The notes beneath the pieces are model-generated. The model saw nothing but the letters and a program-made list of their open reading frames with translations. It had not been told where the DNA came from and did no database searches. Below are positions 35,431 through 51,100 of a stretch of 64,000 nucleotides of DNA, piece by piece. Source of the DNA: Hericium rajendrae (lineage: Eukaryota > Basidiomycota > Agaricomycetes > Russulales > Hericiaceae); contig CM065878.1 in NCBI GenBank assembly GCA_033439255.1, positions 1,426,001-1,490,000 of the forward strand, given 5' to 3'. The position numbers were made by a program, and so were the translations under genes. Numbering within the stretch: position 1 is the first letter of the stretch; each line of letters starts with the position of its first letter.

Positions 35431-36612
35431 GGCGGCAGGTTCTGCACAATAGAGAATTTTTGCAACGGGTTGAACTCGGACTTGGAATCTCCATCAACTG
35501 ATCTCCCGACGCTCGACTGGGATCTTTGAATTGGAGCGGTGCCGGTCCTTGACATAATCGGCTTGCCAGTCAATCTCCAATGCGTACCCTCCCCCGCGCT
35601 GTTGGCGGTGCGATGAAATGAGGACGTTCCCTCAAGACGATGTCTGAGAGACGAGCTTCGTGGAGGAGCTTGAAGAGTGGAGTGAAACTTCTTGCACAAT
35701 GAAACTTAGCTCACAGCGGGATCTTGGATACTAGCTCCGAGCTCGAGCCGTGCTAGGGTTTGACTGTGGAGCGGTTGGGTTCGCGGTGGCTGTCAGTTGG
35801 AATGGGTTGCAAAAACTCTCTAATCCCTGCTCCATCAACTCGATCAGGGTACGATCTTCATTCTCCGATATCCAGCGGATAAGCGCTTAAGCCTTCATGA
35901 CTGACTATGATCTCGCGCCTGCAGTGCGTCGTTTCCATGTCGAGCCTATACATCCGATATTTAACACTCGCCATAGCTGCCCTCCCGAGTACTGGGTTGC
36001 AATCGACTTCTCAAGATTTGCAGGCTGCCTTCTCATCCTCATGATAAGTCATGAATGACAAGGCGAGGGAGTGCGCGGGCGCGGCGGAAGTAGAGCATCC
36101 TGATCAATCTGGGGCCCTGTATTCTTCGCAAAACTCGGGAGGGAATATAGGCATTCTGGACATAGGCCCGCGGAACACGATGTTGCTTCTTGGCTGGTTC
36201 TATGGCACGGGATATTCCACCTGCGATAGTTCCCTGGTGTTGCTTGCGGATCTTATGTATTAAGGTTCTCAACAGTTCCGTGCTTCGATGTACATATCTT
36301 TAACAGAGCAATTGGGTAGCTCTGACCGAGACTCAAACTGTGTGGGAACCAGGAATTTGAGCGTTTTTTTGACAGTCAAGCTCTGCACAGGCACCGAAAA
36401 TACTGGACCTGTACATTCAATGCAGGTCCAATATTTGCTGCGACGAATAGCCCGCGACGCGACGCGTAGCACGTGCTTCAGTCACCTGTGCGCGTGATCC
36501 GCCCACGCGTCCGCAACGCGGTTGGCATTCGGTTCGCGCCCGTACCCTTCAAATTCTTGCTCCACTCCCACAATCTCTCGCTTCACTCCTCTACCCACAA
36601 AATACCCACACG
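35431..36612. other. Intergenic with one hairpin
   Basis: 1.2 kb without a supported gene. The one structure seen is the inverted repeat at 36398-36436. The last 100 bases are pyrimidine-rich, as in fungal promoters. Confidence 0.4.
36398..36436. repeat. Hairpin-forming inverted repeat
   Basis: AAATACTGGACCTG (36398-36411) and CAGGTCCAATATTT (36423-36436) are complementary at 13 of 14 positions around an 11-base loop. Could be a small RNA stem, an eroded transposon end or a protein site. Confidence 0.55.
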
Positions 36613-37436
36613 ATGCGGCGCGCACAGAGCGTACGGCACTACGCCCGGCCCTCACTCGCGCTCGGCGCGGACGACCTCGGGATGCTGAAGGAGAGCCCGG
36701 ACGAGTCGAACGAGGACGTGCTGCGGCGACAGCTGCTCGAGAAGGACCGCGAGAACGACAAGGTATTTTGGGCTTAGGGCTGAGGTGAGTTCGTGTGCTG
36801 ATGGTTGTTTACAGCTGCAGACACAGATCCAGGGGCTGCAGGCCCTGCTCGCGCAGCGGCCGCCACTGGAGGATGTACAGGCGCTCGAGAGGGAATATAA
36901 GAATCTGGAGCTATTGCTGCAGGGGACGCAAGGAGAACGAGCGGGCGATGGCCGAGCTCGAGAGGTGCGTGAATTGGGTCCAATGGTCAGCTGGGAGGGT
37001 AGTATGCTGACTTGGAGTATTGTACAGGGGAAAGACGAGGGAGAAGATGCTCGAGCGGGAGCTGACGAGGCTTGCGGGGGAGAACTGGCAGGTGCGTAGG
37101 ACGGTCATGCAACTGAACACGCTGGCTGATGGAGAATCTGTGACTTGCGCAGGCAAACCTCGAGATCTCGCCCGCGCCGCCGCCGTTCGTGCCACGATCC
37201 GTGACGTCCTACTTTCAGATGCCTTCGGCACAGCAAGCACTATCCCCTGGCTCGAGTTCGGAAACCAGGTATCTAAGGAGGCGACGCTGGCTCACGTCGA
37301 GCAGGTGCGGCTGCTCATCCTCGGGATGGAACAGCGGCTACAGGCGCGCGAGGAGAAGCTGAACAAAACGGTTGAGCGCGCGGAGGGCGAAGGCGCGAAG
37401 TTCGAAGAGCTGAGGAAGGGCGTCCTGACTGCGTAG
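36613..37436 (+). CDS. Coiled-coil protein, unknown function
   Basis: ATG at 36613 gives MRRAQSVRHYARPSLALGAD, then a helical region over four or five short exons: NEDVLRRQLLEKDRENDK, LQTQIQGLQALLAQRPPLED, REYKNLELLLQGTQRENER, KTREKMLERELTRLAGENWQ. A Pro-rich linker (ISPAPPPFVPRSVTSYFQMP) precedes a last helix, VRLLILGMEQRLQAREEKLN, to the stop TAG at 37434-37436. About 200 residues. The heptad pattern is clear. Small coiled-coil proteins of this layout occur in kinetochore and spindle complexes, but I see nothing specific enough to name one. Confidence 0.7.
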
Positions 37437-40186
<2,750 letters not shown>

Positions 40187-40682
40187 GAGTGTGTCTGCTG
40201 GACAGAGCATAGATTTTTCTTCAATTTGTGGATGGAGCATGCATTTTTGTACGATGTAGCAGCAGCAGTCCGGTGTATTTGTATCCGTGCACGTGTTTTA
40301 TACGCCTTTTGTTTTTCTTGTTTTCTAGCATAGACAGATATCACGCTACCCACGTATTATTTCAAGCATTGCGATCGTATGTATGCTCGAGTGTGAGCAG
40401 GCAGTGCGAGCATCGCCGCGACGCGCACGGACCTGGTGGCTCCGAGCTTCCGTCGCATCGGAGTGACAAAGCGCGTCTCGATTAGAGTTCGTCTGTGCGT
40501 TTGTTGACTGCGAAAACACCGTGGGAACGCCGTGTCGGAGCGCGAACCACGTTCGTCGTTTCGCCGCCCCTCGTCGCCCCACCCACCTCCTTCCCACCAT
40601 CATCACCCCGCCCCTCCGACTCACTTGTCGTCGACCTCCATCTTCACCTCCAACTTTTACCAAACCACTTCTATACTTTATC
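40187..40682. promoter_or_regulatory. Histone H3 promoter region
   Basis: 500 bases between SNF1 and H3. A long C/T-rich tract lies at 40560-40660, just before the H3 start; no TATA box near it. Confidence 0.45.
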
Positions 40683-41490
<808 letters not shown>

Positions 41491-41879
41491 TCGCGCACGC
41501 CATCTTCCCCATCCTACGACCCAGCTCTTTTCTTTCTGTTATTGTCTAGTTCTTGTTTCCTGTTATGTCCCGGTCTGAGCTGGCCGCGCCGCGTAGTTGA
41601 ACGAGTGCGCCTCCGTTTGGTTTGTACATGTAGCCCCGTTGGTACGAGTAAGAGACTAGGTGCCATGATTTTGGATTGTTGTGCGTATCGTGTCGTTTGC
41701 CAATATATTTGTCAGATGCACGTTAGAAAACCCATTATTGTTGCGAGAGAGTTGATAAAGCCATGGTATGTATATGAGTGAATATTTATAATATTGTTCT
41801 ATGAGATCGAGGATCAGAAACCAGCTTTTGTAGTTATGAACACCCCATCCCAGCATTTGAACCCAACGTCGTTCGTCAC
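41491..41879. other. Convergent 3' ends of H3 and GH28 genes
   Basis: No gene seen; holds the 3' UTRs of both. Confidence 0.4.
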
Positions 41880-43987
41880 CTAAGTCTGAGAGTAAGTCCT
41901 GCACAACGTGAAAGAGAACGCGCTCACGGTCGACGCATTGCACATCACGCGCACCGGCGCACCCGTCTCCGTCCACGCAAACACGTCCTTTCAACGACAT
42001 TGCTCACTACATCGCATCAGTTCCCGAACGAACGGGCACAAAGGCTGCCTACTCACCACTGCCCGCGTACAGATCGAGAATCGCGACCTCCTTCCCGTCG
42101 CGCCCGGGACGGCGTACCAGCACGGGTCGGACACGCAGGAGCCCTCGATGTACGGTTTGCTGAAAAGATATCGGTGTCCAGCCAGCGCGGCAGGGCAGAG
42201 GCGGGTGGGGGCGCACTCTTCGATGCTCCCAGCGAAACCGTCAAAAGAAAGTCCTCGATGCGGGTGTTGTTGACTGTCGCTCGTCCCGTTGGGCGCCGGC
42301 TTTGGACCATCTTCCTGGATCCCAGTAGCTGTGTGCAGGTCGGGTGAAGGTAGGTTCCGGGCAGCGAGAGCGGAAAGGCAAACTTCTGCGTTATGTAGAT
42401 CTGTGGGCGTGGAGGTGAATGGACGGGCGGACGGCATGGGACGGGGACGTACGGGGAAGGGCACGTTCGTGAAACCGATGTTGCGCCAGGTGGCGCTGCA
42501 ACTGGTGAGCGGGTGCGTCGTGGAGGTGGGCTGGTAGGAAGGCTTACTTGCGCGCGAATCCGTTGCCGCCGGTCCAGCTTCTGAAGCCGTATCAGATACC
42601 AGGGAAGTTCGAGATCGGGGGCGGGGGCATTGCACCATCTTTGCGTTCTCGATCCTACATACCGCAGTTGTCGTTCAGCGCACGCACCAAGCAATCTGGC
42701 GCGGACGTACAGGACATTCTCGACATCTGCGACCTGCCCGCCTTCGTCGAGTGACCCGATGGACAGGCCTTGGCCGCCCTCGCAGTAGCCGTTTCTGAAC
42801 TCACCGGTTGGATATGACTGAATGGTAGATCGGAGGGTGCGACGAACCGGAATACGATGTTCTTCGCGCCGTTCCCGACGGTGAGACAGTCGTCCCCATT
42901 TACGACATGGTTGTTCTCGAAGAGGAGGTCCGTCCCACCACCTACCGAAGCACCATCAAGCACGCGGCATGCGCGTTCTCCTCTGAAGACGTACCATCAC
43001 TAAAGGTGGAACGCCATCTCAACGTCAGTGGCAGCGCGTGATGACACTATGTACGCACGTATTGAAAGGGAATGCATTCGAATCCGACTTTGCCAGGATC
43101 TGGTTGTTGAAGATATGCACGTGGATGATCCGCTGGTCGCGAAGTTCCACCCGATCGGCTGCGCCCGCCGTCCACTCATTTCCATGTCTTCTTCGGAAGG
43201 CAAGACATGCGAGCATACCCTTCCAGAGCTTCGTATCGCGGATCACGCCACCTGAAATCTTGCTGAACGCCCAGCCGTGGGGGCGGTTCGTCTGCTCTTC
43301 GCGTCCCACCACTAGATTGCAGGTCGACAGTTAAAATTGTGGATCACGGTGTCTGAATGGGATTAGCGTCGAATTGTGGATCCGCGGAGAGTGATGTTTG
43401 AGTCGCCTGTGAATGCGAACCTGCAGAGATCCGATGAAGAAGAATTGATCATTCCAGGAAGAGAACTGTTACCATGCTCCTGGGTAACTCTGGACATGGG
43501 TCAATTTTTTTTTTTTTTTTTTTCCCAGTTTAAAGTCTATTTAGGGTTGCCCCCATGTCTAGACTAATAATACATGTGTGCGGTCGCTTCTATGGGTCAA
43601 TTGACCTGCAGACATAAGACGGGATGGCGATTCACCGACGAAGCGACAGCAGCTAGACGTCCATTCAAACGGCGTGGATCCAGCTGCCGAAGCGCGACAG
43701 GACAAGAACAGGACGCGCACCTTGCACGCTCGCAATATCATCCGGATACGTCAGGATTCCCTTGTATGAGTTACTTCTACATTGTTGAGCACTGGAAAGC
43801 GGACGGGCGTGAATATGTTGTACGTCACGCCGTGCTTGAAGAGGATCGTCGCGTTAGCGGTGTAGTTCGCGAGCGCGGTGACGAGCCCTGGTGCGTCGTC
43901 CTGCCCGGACGTGTGAGGGACTTCGTACGTGCGCCACGCGAGGGAAGAAGGGAGAAGGAAGCAGGGGAGGAGGGTGAAAGTGAGCAT
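41880..43987 (-). CDS. GH28 polygalacturonase-like pectinase, secreted
   Basis: Hydrolyses pectin galacturonan chains. ATG at 43987-43985 gives MLTFTLLPCFLLPSSLAWRT, a signal peptide. Segments in order: YEVPHTSGQDDAPGLVTALA (substrate-binding start), NATILFKHGVTYNIFTPVRF, LTYPDDIASVQ, TNRPHGWAFSKISGGVIRD, IIHVHIFNNQILAKSDSNAF, LLFENNHVVNGDDCLTVGNG (catalytic Asp pair), WRNIGFTNVPFPV, EGSCVSDPCWYAVPGATG and WTETGAPVRVMCNASTV. Stop TAG at 41880-41882. Ten or more introns; one near 43505-43525 holds a run of about 18 T. The layout is nearest to exo-polygalacturonases. Some exon joints are uncertain and small frame breaks may be present, so activity is not assured. Confidence 0.82.
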
Positions 43988-44711
43988 TGCGTCCTCGAGC
44001 TGGCACGACGGAGACGGAGGTACACAGTGCTTGACACTATAAGTTCATTTCCATGCATGACGGAACATGTGATGCAGACTGGAGCTCATTTTGTTATAAT
44101 TGGGGGTACGCACAGCACCCGACCATGGTCTGCTGTTAGTTTTAAGATGGGAGGGCGTCTTACCGAGGCGTTCTCGCATATACACTTGAACAGGTGAGCA
44201 GGTGGGTTTCCTTCACTGTGCTGCGTTCATGGTCAGAAAAGGACTTAAAAATAGGAAAATACTGTAGATAAAGACTAGTGTTTCCGGGAGCTGCAAGCCG
44301 TTGTCGGAGCAGCCGACATGGTCGTGGTGGTGAAGTTGGAAGTGGAAGGACGAGCCAGGACGGGTCCTCGGAAGGTTTACTGACGGACCGCTGCCGGGCC
44401 GTCGCGGGGAACACTCAAGGGCGTCTAATTTGTGGACGTTCAACGTCCATGTTGCATTCATGAACACAACATGAACACAATCGATTTCTGGTGAGTCTCT
44501 GTCCAATATCTATTCCGGTGATGCAATACCAGTCCTAACCACTGATAGAGATCTTGGTTTAGTTCTATATTTTACCATTCCGCCCCACAACCATCGCATC
44601 CTTGGCGTGAGTCAATGAACCGCTGCATTACGATAGCAAGCATGAGGTGCGTAGAATACTGGCAAAGCCACAAGAACGGATTAACACAGCGCAGAAGGGG
44701 AAATCTATGCT
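43988..44711. other. Intergenic, GH28 promoter side
   Basis: 720 bases with no supported gene. A minus-strand frame at 44213-44506 ends in hydrophobic residues but has no recognisable domain. Confidence 0.35.
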
Positions 44712-45688
44712 CTAAGGCATACTGGACACCTTATCGCACATAACCACCAGCTCGAACTCGGAGAAGCCATTCGCCAGCAACTTCGTGCCCATCTGCGACT
44801 TCTGGTTGAACATCGCATCGAGCATCGTTTTGCTCAAGGACTTCAACTGAGCGATGTGATCAGCACAGCTGATTCCAACCGCCTTCATCCCCTCGACGTG
44901 GGCATCCGACTCCAAATCCAAGTCTCGCAGGAACTCGCGGACAGGGTCGATGGGGTCCTTGGAGTCATCATCGCTGACTTCGATCACCTCTGGCTGAGGA
45001 CAGATGGTGTCGGCATTGACCTTCTTAACTTTCGGAGGGGCATCCCCACGTCCTTTGGGCGGGACCTGTCCTCGAGCTCCGATGCCGCGACCGCGACCGG
45101 GAGTACCTGATCCGTGAAGACATGCTGAAGCGGTAGCTTCTGGACAAGACCTTTAATATTCAGATCGAAAGTAGGCAATGCTTGCTCAACTCACGAGGTT
45201 TGCCGTCGGACGCGGGAATGGAACCAACGTTATTTTCAACAACCTTCACGGCCTCGCCGCCATCGCCATCGCCATCGCCTCGGGATGCATTATTCTTTCC
45301 GTCTACGACAGCTGGTCCTGCGGTCAGATACGACGATCCTGAGGCACGATGGTTGAGTCCAGTATCTACTCTGCCCCCGGGAGACTAGTCCTGCGCCAAT
45401 AAGGTGCATAGGATCTTTGACTGAGATCGTCGCCCATGGTGTTGGTCTTGATCCTGGAGATTGTGCTGGAGCCAGGTCCGAAGAGCTCCTTGATGACTTT
45501 TGGGGTCATACCGTTTCTCAACGCGGCGCGGATTTCTGCACGTTTCTGCCTGTCGTAGTTCAACCTGCGAAGGTCTGTGAATTCATCAAGAAGAAGCAGA
45601 GTCGCTCATCCTACCTCTGTGACCTTCGAGGTGTCGCTGCGGCTCTTCGCACGCCGGCCATAGACTCTTGTGGGCTCATGGAACACAT
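44712..45688 (-). CDS. HTH DNA-binding protein with SUMO-interaction motif and SAM-like C terminus
   Basis: Five exons fit well. ATG at 45688-45686: MCSMSPQESMAGVRRAAATP, an RRSQR patch, then a 50-nt intron. Exon 2: LNYDRQKRAEIRAALRNG and MTPKVIKELFGPGSSTISRI, a transposase-style helix-turn-helix (alignment helix, turn GPGSS, recognition helix). Introns at about 45340-45386, 45150-45195 and 45070-45110 join a Gly/Asp-rich linker, LPLQHVFTDQ and a basic stretch (PPKGRGDAPPKVKK). Then PEVIEVSDDDSKD, a hydrophobic core plus acidic/Ser run like a SUMO-interaction motif. The C terminus, DPVREFLRDLDLES, EGMKAVGISCADHIAQLKSL and LLANGFSEFELVVMC, has the helix pattern of a SAM domain. Stop at 44712-44714. 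About 250 residues. Function unknown; a domesticated transposase head is possible. Confidence 0.7.
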
Positions 45689-46083
45689 GGTAAGAATTGA
45701 CAGGGAGTCGTTATTTAGAGAGAAAAAGACTGACAGAACAAGTAGGAGAAAATACTCTTTATAATGTTCCTTCGACCCAACAGTTATTAGCGACTGAATA
45801 TGCTTGACGTGAAACTGTCACACTAAAAACGCTTGGGGCAATGTGTTCTGGGGAGCGGCCTCTAGCTGATAGACTGCCGTCATCTGATTGTGCAATTTAA
45901 AGATGAGGCTGTCTGGGCGTTGCTTTGGATTGGAGGATGGCCTGGTCGCGATGTTCAGTGACATCCCTTCCATTCAAGTTGGTGCAGGTATTATCGACAT
46001 TCCAAAACGGATATTACAGGTGCTCCACGATAGGTGACATATCGAACTGAATCAGAAGCAAGATGGATATTGCCGAAATCAGA
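45689..46083. other. Intergenic
   Basis: 400 bases: promoter of the HTH gene and 3' end region of the DUF2235 gene side. Nothing else seen. Confidence 0.35.
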
Positions 46084-48191
46084 TCAATCGACCCACACAG
46101 GCTCATACGGGAATTTAACCTTCGGGATGTACTTCCCACCCTCCAAGCCCTCCGCTTCCATGCGGATCTTGACGTCCGGTGAACTAAGAAATCAATGCCC
46201 TTCGATATTTTGCGTGGATGCCCCCAGTTGGGTCTGTACCATCCCTTGTCAGCACAACCCTGTACAGGGAACGGGCCAAACATACCTGATTTGTGTGGTA
46301 TACTTGCCATTGTCCTCCCTGTGCCAGTGTCGCATAGGCAGCGCTTCGAGGATCCACCACACCTTGTTGATCACGAGCTCATCATAGATCGGGCTCAGCG
46401 CGTCTGCAAGATCCTCCTCCTCCTCCGATTTCATATTCGCGCAGGGTACTGGTTCGCCGTCCACCACTGTAACGTCCCTCCGCTCTTGCTCAGCGTGCGC
46501 ACGCAGGAGCTTGGCCGTATCTGGCTCAGCATATATCGGCGGGGGACGCTTCGCCTGCGCGAACGGGTGGAGCGTCTCAGAGTCGAGTCCAATCTCGCGG
46601 AAGCCGCCGCGGTGGAACTGGATGCCCGAGTCCGTCAGGAAGCACTGCCGGATCATCCAGCGCAGCGGAATCCGCGCGAGACTGTGTGGTGTGCCATTTT
46701 CGACGGAGCCGCCGCCGACGTCTGCGGGACATCCGTAGGCTCAGCAACCATTGTCACAAGGGAGGAGAGGAGAGGGCGCACGGACCGCAGTGGCACCCGG
46801 CGAACCAGACCTCGAGCACGTCCGTCTCCCACTGCCCATCGTCGTGGTCCCGCTCGAGATGCGCTTTGGAGACCTTACCGTGGTGGTCGTGTGGGCGCGG
46901 CGGCCCGCGATGGTTCGAGCGCGGCATATCACCCTTGTTGGCATCTATGCCGAGCGCGTGCAGGTCGGACGGTGCGCCGCTTCCAGTGGTTCGCCTTGAA
47001 CTTCGCGCGGTGCTCGTCGAGCGAAAGCGCGTGCCGGAAGTAGCGCACGCTGTTGTTCGACGCAGTGAATGGCAACGAACGTGGGATGATCCCGACGGAG
47101 GCGACGGTGTCCCTGTGTGGTGTCGGCCAGGCGCAAACTGGAGCAACGAGATGGAGGCGTACCAGACACCGAGGAACTCGATCTCGACGTCAATAGAGAA
47201 TGACTTCTTGAACGCGCGTGATTGATCCCATCCCTTTTTATCCTCGCGCGTGAACATCTTATAGGCGAACGGCACTTGCTGGTGGTTGCAGACAGGCAGA
47301 AGGCCGACCTGTTTGAATAATTAGATGATTACGAACATACATATGAATCTGCGAAATACTTTGTGAACCATGCCAGCGAGTGCCCGCGCGGTGTAAGCAC
47401 CACGTGAGAAGCCGAAGATACAGATTTTGTCGCCGCCTTGGTCTATTTAAGTCCATCAGATTCACCGAGCGACAACTACTGCCAAGGGTTTATGACGCAC
47501 AATTCTGCATCAAGAACTCGTATCCCCCTGCCGAACCCACGATTTAGAATGCTTGGTGAGGCTGAACAGGGAGTACTGACCCATAACATGAGCGTTGAGA
47601 TTTATAGCGATGGCTTCGTCAATAGCCTTCTCTACTCTCGCAACGAAGGGAGTAGCTATTTGCGGGATGGTGTAGGTACCAATTCCTGCCTGTGTTACGC
47701 TGTGGTCGACACCTGTTCTCTACGCCCTGCATTCGCTAGAACGAACCTGGTAGTAAACCATCTGTTGGTTGCGATCATCCTTCTTGAGCATCGAGAACAG
47801 CTGTATGATATTCGAATTCTGCGTCATTCCGTATTAGGATCTCTCGAAGAATGGAACCAAACGGCATGCAGCAACGTACATCCGCGTCAAACTGGTCTCC
47901 GGTCCCGTCGAAGCACAGCACGAGCGTGCGATATGGGTGCGAGGGCGGAATTACCTCGTCATCGTACAAACGGTCACCGCCGCCCAGCGTCTTCGCAGAG
48001 GCAGAACCCTGCTCGCCCGGCGACGACTGTGTCCTGCGTGGGCTGACCGTGCCCGAAGTATCGATTGTGTGCTGCGGCCGCTCTCCTGCGGGGGCAGGCT
48101 CAGAGTTAACGTGCTCAGAAGCCATCGATGATGTCGTGGGCGTTGCGCGGGAATGCGTCCGAGGATGCGTGGGATGCCGAGGACGTTCCAT
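46084..48191 (-). CDS. DUF2235 / Tle1-like alpha-beta hydrolase protein
   Basis: Member of the DUF2235 family, whose bacterial relatives include Tle1 phospholipases; in mushrooms it is a multi-copy family of unknown role. Two in-frame ATGs: 48191 (MERPRHPTHPRTHSRATPTT) and 48125 (MASEHVNSEPAPAGERPQ). The core starts YRTLVLCFDGTGDQFDADNS, then YYQAGIGTY and the nucleophile elbow CIFGFSRGAYTARALAGMVH (GxSxG). Next are CNHQQVPFAYKMF, SIDVEIEFLGVWDTVASVG, NNSVRYFRHALSLDEHRAKF and VLEVWFAGCHCDVGGG (typical catalytic Asp/His region), ending YIPKVKFPYEPVWVD at TGA 46084-46086. About ten introns. Near 46970-46990 the frame shifts by one base (FKANHWK to APSDLHALGIDANK), unexplained by an intron. Confidence 0.85.
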
Positions 48192-51100
48192 GCATCGCGG
48201 TCTTTATATATATGATGATGTATCCGGAGATGATGTGCCATCCAAGATTCCATGCAAACGTCAGTCCTTGATTCTGGTGAGCCGAGAGCAGAAAGTGTAT
48301 AGACGCCGCATCAACTTCCATTCAGCCAGTCAGGTCACGGGCTGCTATCTGTGTATCTTGCCGACCCGAGTCGATACACTTCGACACTTGGCTGAACCAG
48401 ATGCAAATCCTTCCAAGCAATCGTTAGTAAGGATTTGAGTCAAGATACAAGCCACTCAACATCGTATGTCGAGCGGAATATGAATTCATCGACGCAGGTC
48501 TTGTCTATTCCATCCGATTGACACCGTGCTTGTCGTCGGAACGATGAAAGTTGCTTCAACGGACGCCCACCAATGCGAGTCATTGGCTTGCACAACCTGG
48601 GATCGGAAAGCTGAACAAGCCATTGAAACGCCTGACTGATATAGATCGTGGAAAATGAGAGGCATCGCCCACTTCCCATGAAGATCTGCCAGCTTGGGCA
48701 CGAGCTCAACACGTGTAGTGCTGTACAAGGTACCGACACCACCATCGGTGTGCGAGTACGAAGAAGGCACGATATTGATGGCAATGCCTCAAGCGGAGCC
48801 GGAGACAATGAGCATGTTCGCCGGCTAGGATGGATGTCGCATTTCCGTTAGCCCCGGCCCCTTCGCGTGTCCATCTACCCATCTTTGTAGATGAGACCCA
48901 TCATCACAGCACAGGAATAAGATGAGCGCAGGTGCAACGCCCATGCCCTCTAGAGTACAGTGTGACTCACGAAGTGATAAGCCTCAAGAAGTGGAGGACC
49001 CGGTTTATAGGACAGTGCGGAAATCCCGAAGCTACTGTCACATTATCGGAACCTGTCATATTGACATGCAGGGAAGTCTGGTGATGAAAGTTCGCTATAT
49101 AATTGCGATCTTCGGCGCCAGCGTTCGTAATTAGGAAGTCTTCGGTGCGATGCGAGCGGGCGTTCCGAGAGCAGTCAGCTGTATAGCCGCAAACCTGCGA
49201 ATCCGGTTCCGTTTCAACAAACATGCCTCACGTCCTTCAAGCTGCTGTTCGACAAGTTAAAAATACTTTCATTCAACTGCTATGTCGAGATATGGGACTG
49301 GCATCACATTGTAAGCTGTTGAATTCCTCCTGGGTCAGAGAGATTGCGGATCGTGCGATTCCGTGCGATGAATCTAGCACAGCAGATAATCATTGGAGCA
49401 AGGGGCTACAGCGGGTTGCAATTAGGATCCCGAAGGCAGAGAAGATGATAACTCAATCAATGTGCCCCAGGATGTTTTCATTCATAGCTGCAACGGACTT
49501 TGCATCGATGCAACAAACAATCTGAGATGTCTGGTTGGCGCAACGCAGTTTGGCGAATCACCATCAATGAAAGCAGGAAGAATTAAACATACGAGTAAGT
49601 GTGCGCATCTTTCCAGTCATGTCTGAAGATTGATTGATACCAATGATGAAGTCGCGAAACAAGATAAAGGGCTGGTCGTTGCCAACTTGTCGCCAGCGAC
49701 TCCAGCCAGTCTCCAGCCCGGTCAACATGGGGAACCAAATATGACCAAATTGAGCTGCCGCGTTCACCTACGTAAATTCACCGGTCGCCTCCGCAACGCA
49801 GGCCTTCACTTCTTCTGTTGCTGTGGATGGATCGAGAGGACATAGGCTATTTCATGTGTTCGAACAATGCAAAGCCCTCGAGCATGTTTTCGTTTCTTCT
49901 GGTTGGCAGATTCCGACTTTACATTTTTGCGTATCCGGCCCACGATCCGCAGACCAGAGTTTTGTCCCAAGTTCAGCTTTCACGGGAGCTTGAGGAGTTC
50001 ACTTTCGATTTCGAATAGTAGGACTGGTCGATAGTCCCTGGCTACGGTCTTTTCACGTGCATCAATGACTGGCTCGGCACTGCAAGAACGTCAAGGACTT
50101 ACGGACATTATCCATTCAGAAGTCCCGTATCCGGCAGTCATGAGTAGACAGCTGGTGGACATCTGCTCAAGCTGCATGGGATAAGTAGTTCGAGTTGCAA
50201 TAATCCTTAGCAATGGCACAGTGTCAACGGAGGCTTAAACTGCGCGGTACTTGCCAACTCATTTGAGGACTCCTCTCGTTCATCTTGCTCATGGCCAACA
50301 GCGAGCGCAACTCGGGATGGTCGTCCCCCGATAAGATGCTCCCCGTGGAAGTTCCCCACGCCGAACGTGGGCGCGACCAGACTGCAATATCGCGGGCTCG
50401 AGCCAGAGGCCTGCAGTACTTCCCTCGTCGTCAACGCACTCGGCACGTCGACTCTGAAGATCAGCGGGCCAGACTTGTTGAACAGTCAGATTGCGGCACC
50501 GAACAGTGCACCGTGCACTGCTACGCACAGACGGCTCGAAGGGGGAAGCAAAGGCGAATGTCAATGAAGACGACAGGCAAGCTCCACGAAGCTGACATGA
50601 CGGGCGTCGGATTAATCGTAGAGCAGCTCAGGTCGAAACGTACCACCGCGCGAGTCAGAGATCATGCAACATCATGCAGCGTCAGTACTTCAGGCCAGTC
50701 AGGCAGGACCATTCGCGGCGGGGTTAGTAGCGATCGGGTTGCAGCTGACATCACAGCAGTAAGCGCTGGACTACGAAGATGTTGGTTCGTCATTTCTCCT
50801 TTGCAATGTCGCTTCGGCGTGCTCCCCCCAAAGATATTGTGAAGGTAGGCAATCGCGGGTCCATGCACATGGCTGGCAAACGCGCAAAGTGACCTGCGAG
50901 GATCTGTGTGTCGTGCACCTCGACATCGAAGAACGCAAGAACGCTGAATTGTCGCGACTGCGAGCGGAGGTAAGTCCGTCGGAGGGCAAATCGATCTACT
51001 GACGATCGATCAGTACGCCCATTGCAGATTTCCATTTGAGGGCACTGCTGGCGAGTCTCGAAGCGGATGATCTGCAGAAGAAGAAAAAACGCGAAGCAGG

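Noticed and set aside
41840-41880. GGGTTCAAAT string resembling a tRNA B box (minus strand)
   Set aside because: Flanking bases do not pair as a T stem and no tRNA body is present.
43505-43525. Run of about 18 T
   Set aside because: Considered as a retroposed poly(A) end (SINE-like), but no second element part or target duplication is seen; it sits within a likely GH28 intron.
44213-44506. Minus-strand frame with a hydrophobic C terminus
   Set aside because: No domain, no start context of note and no splice partners; composition not convincing.
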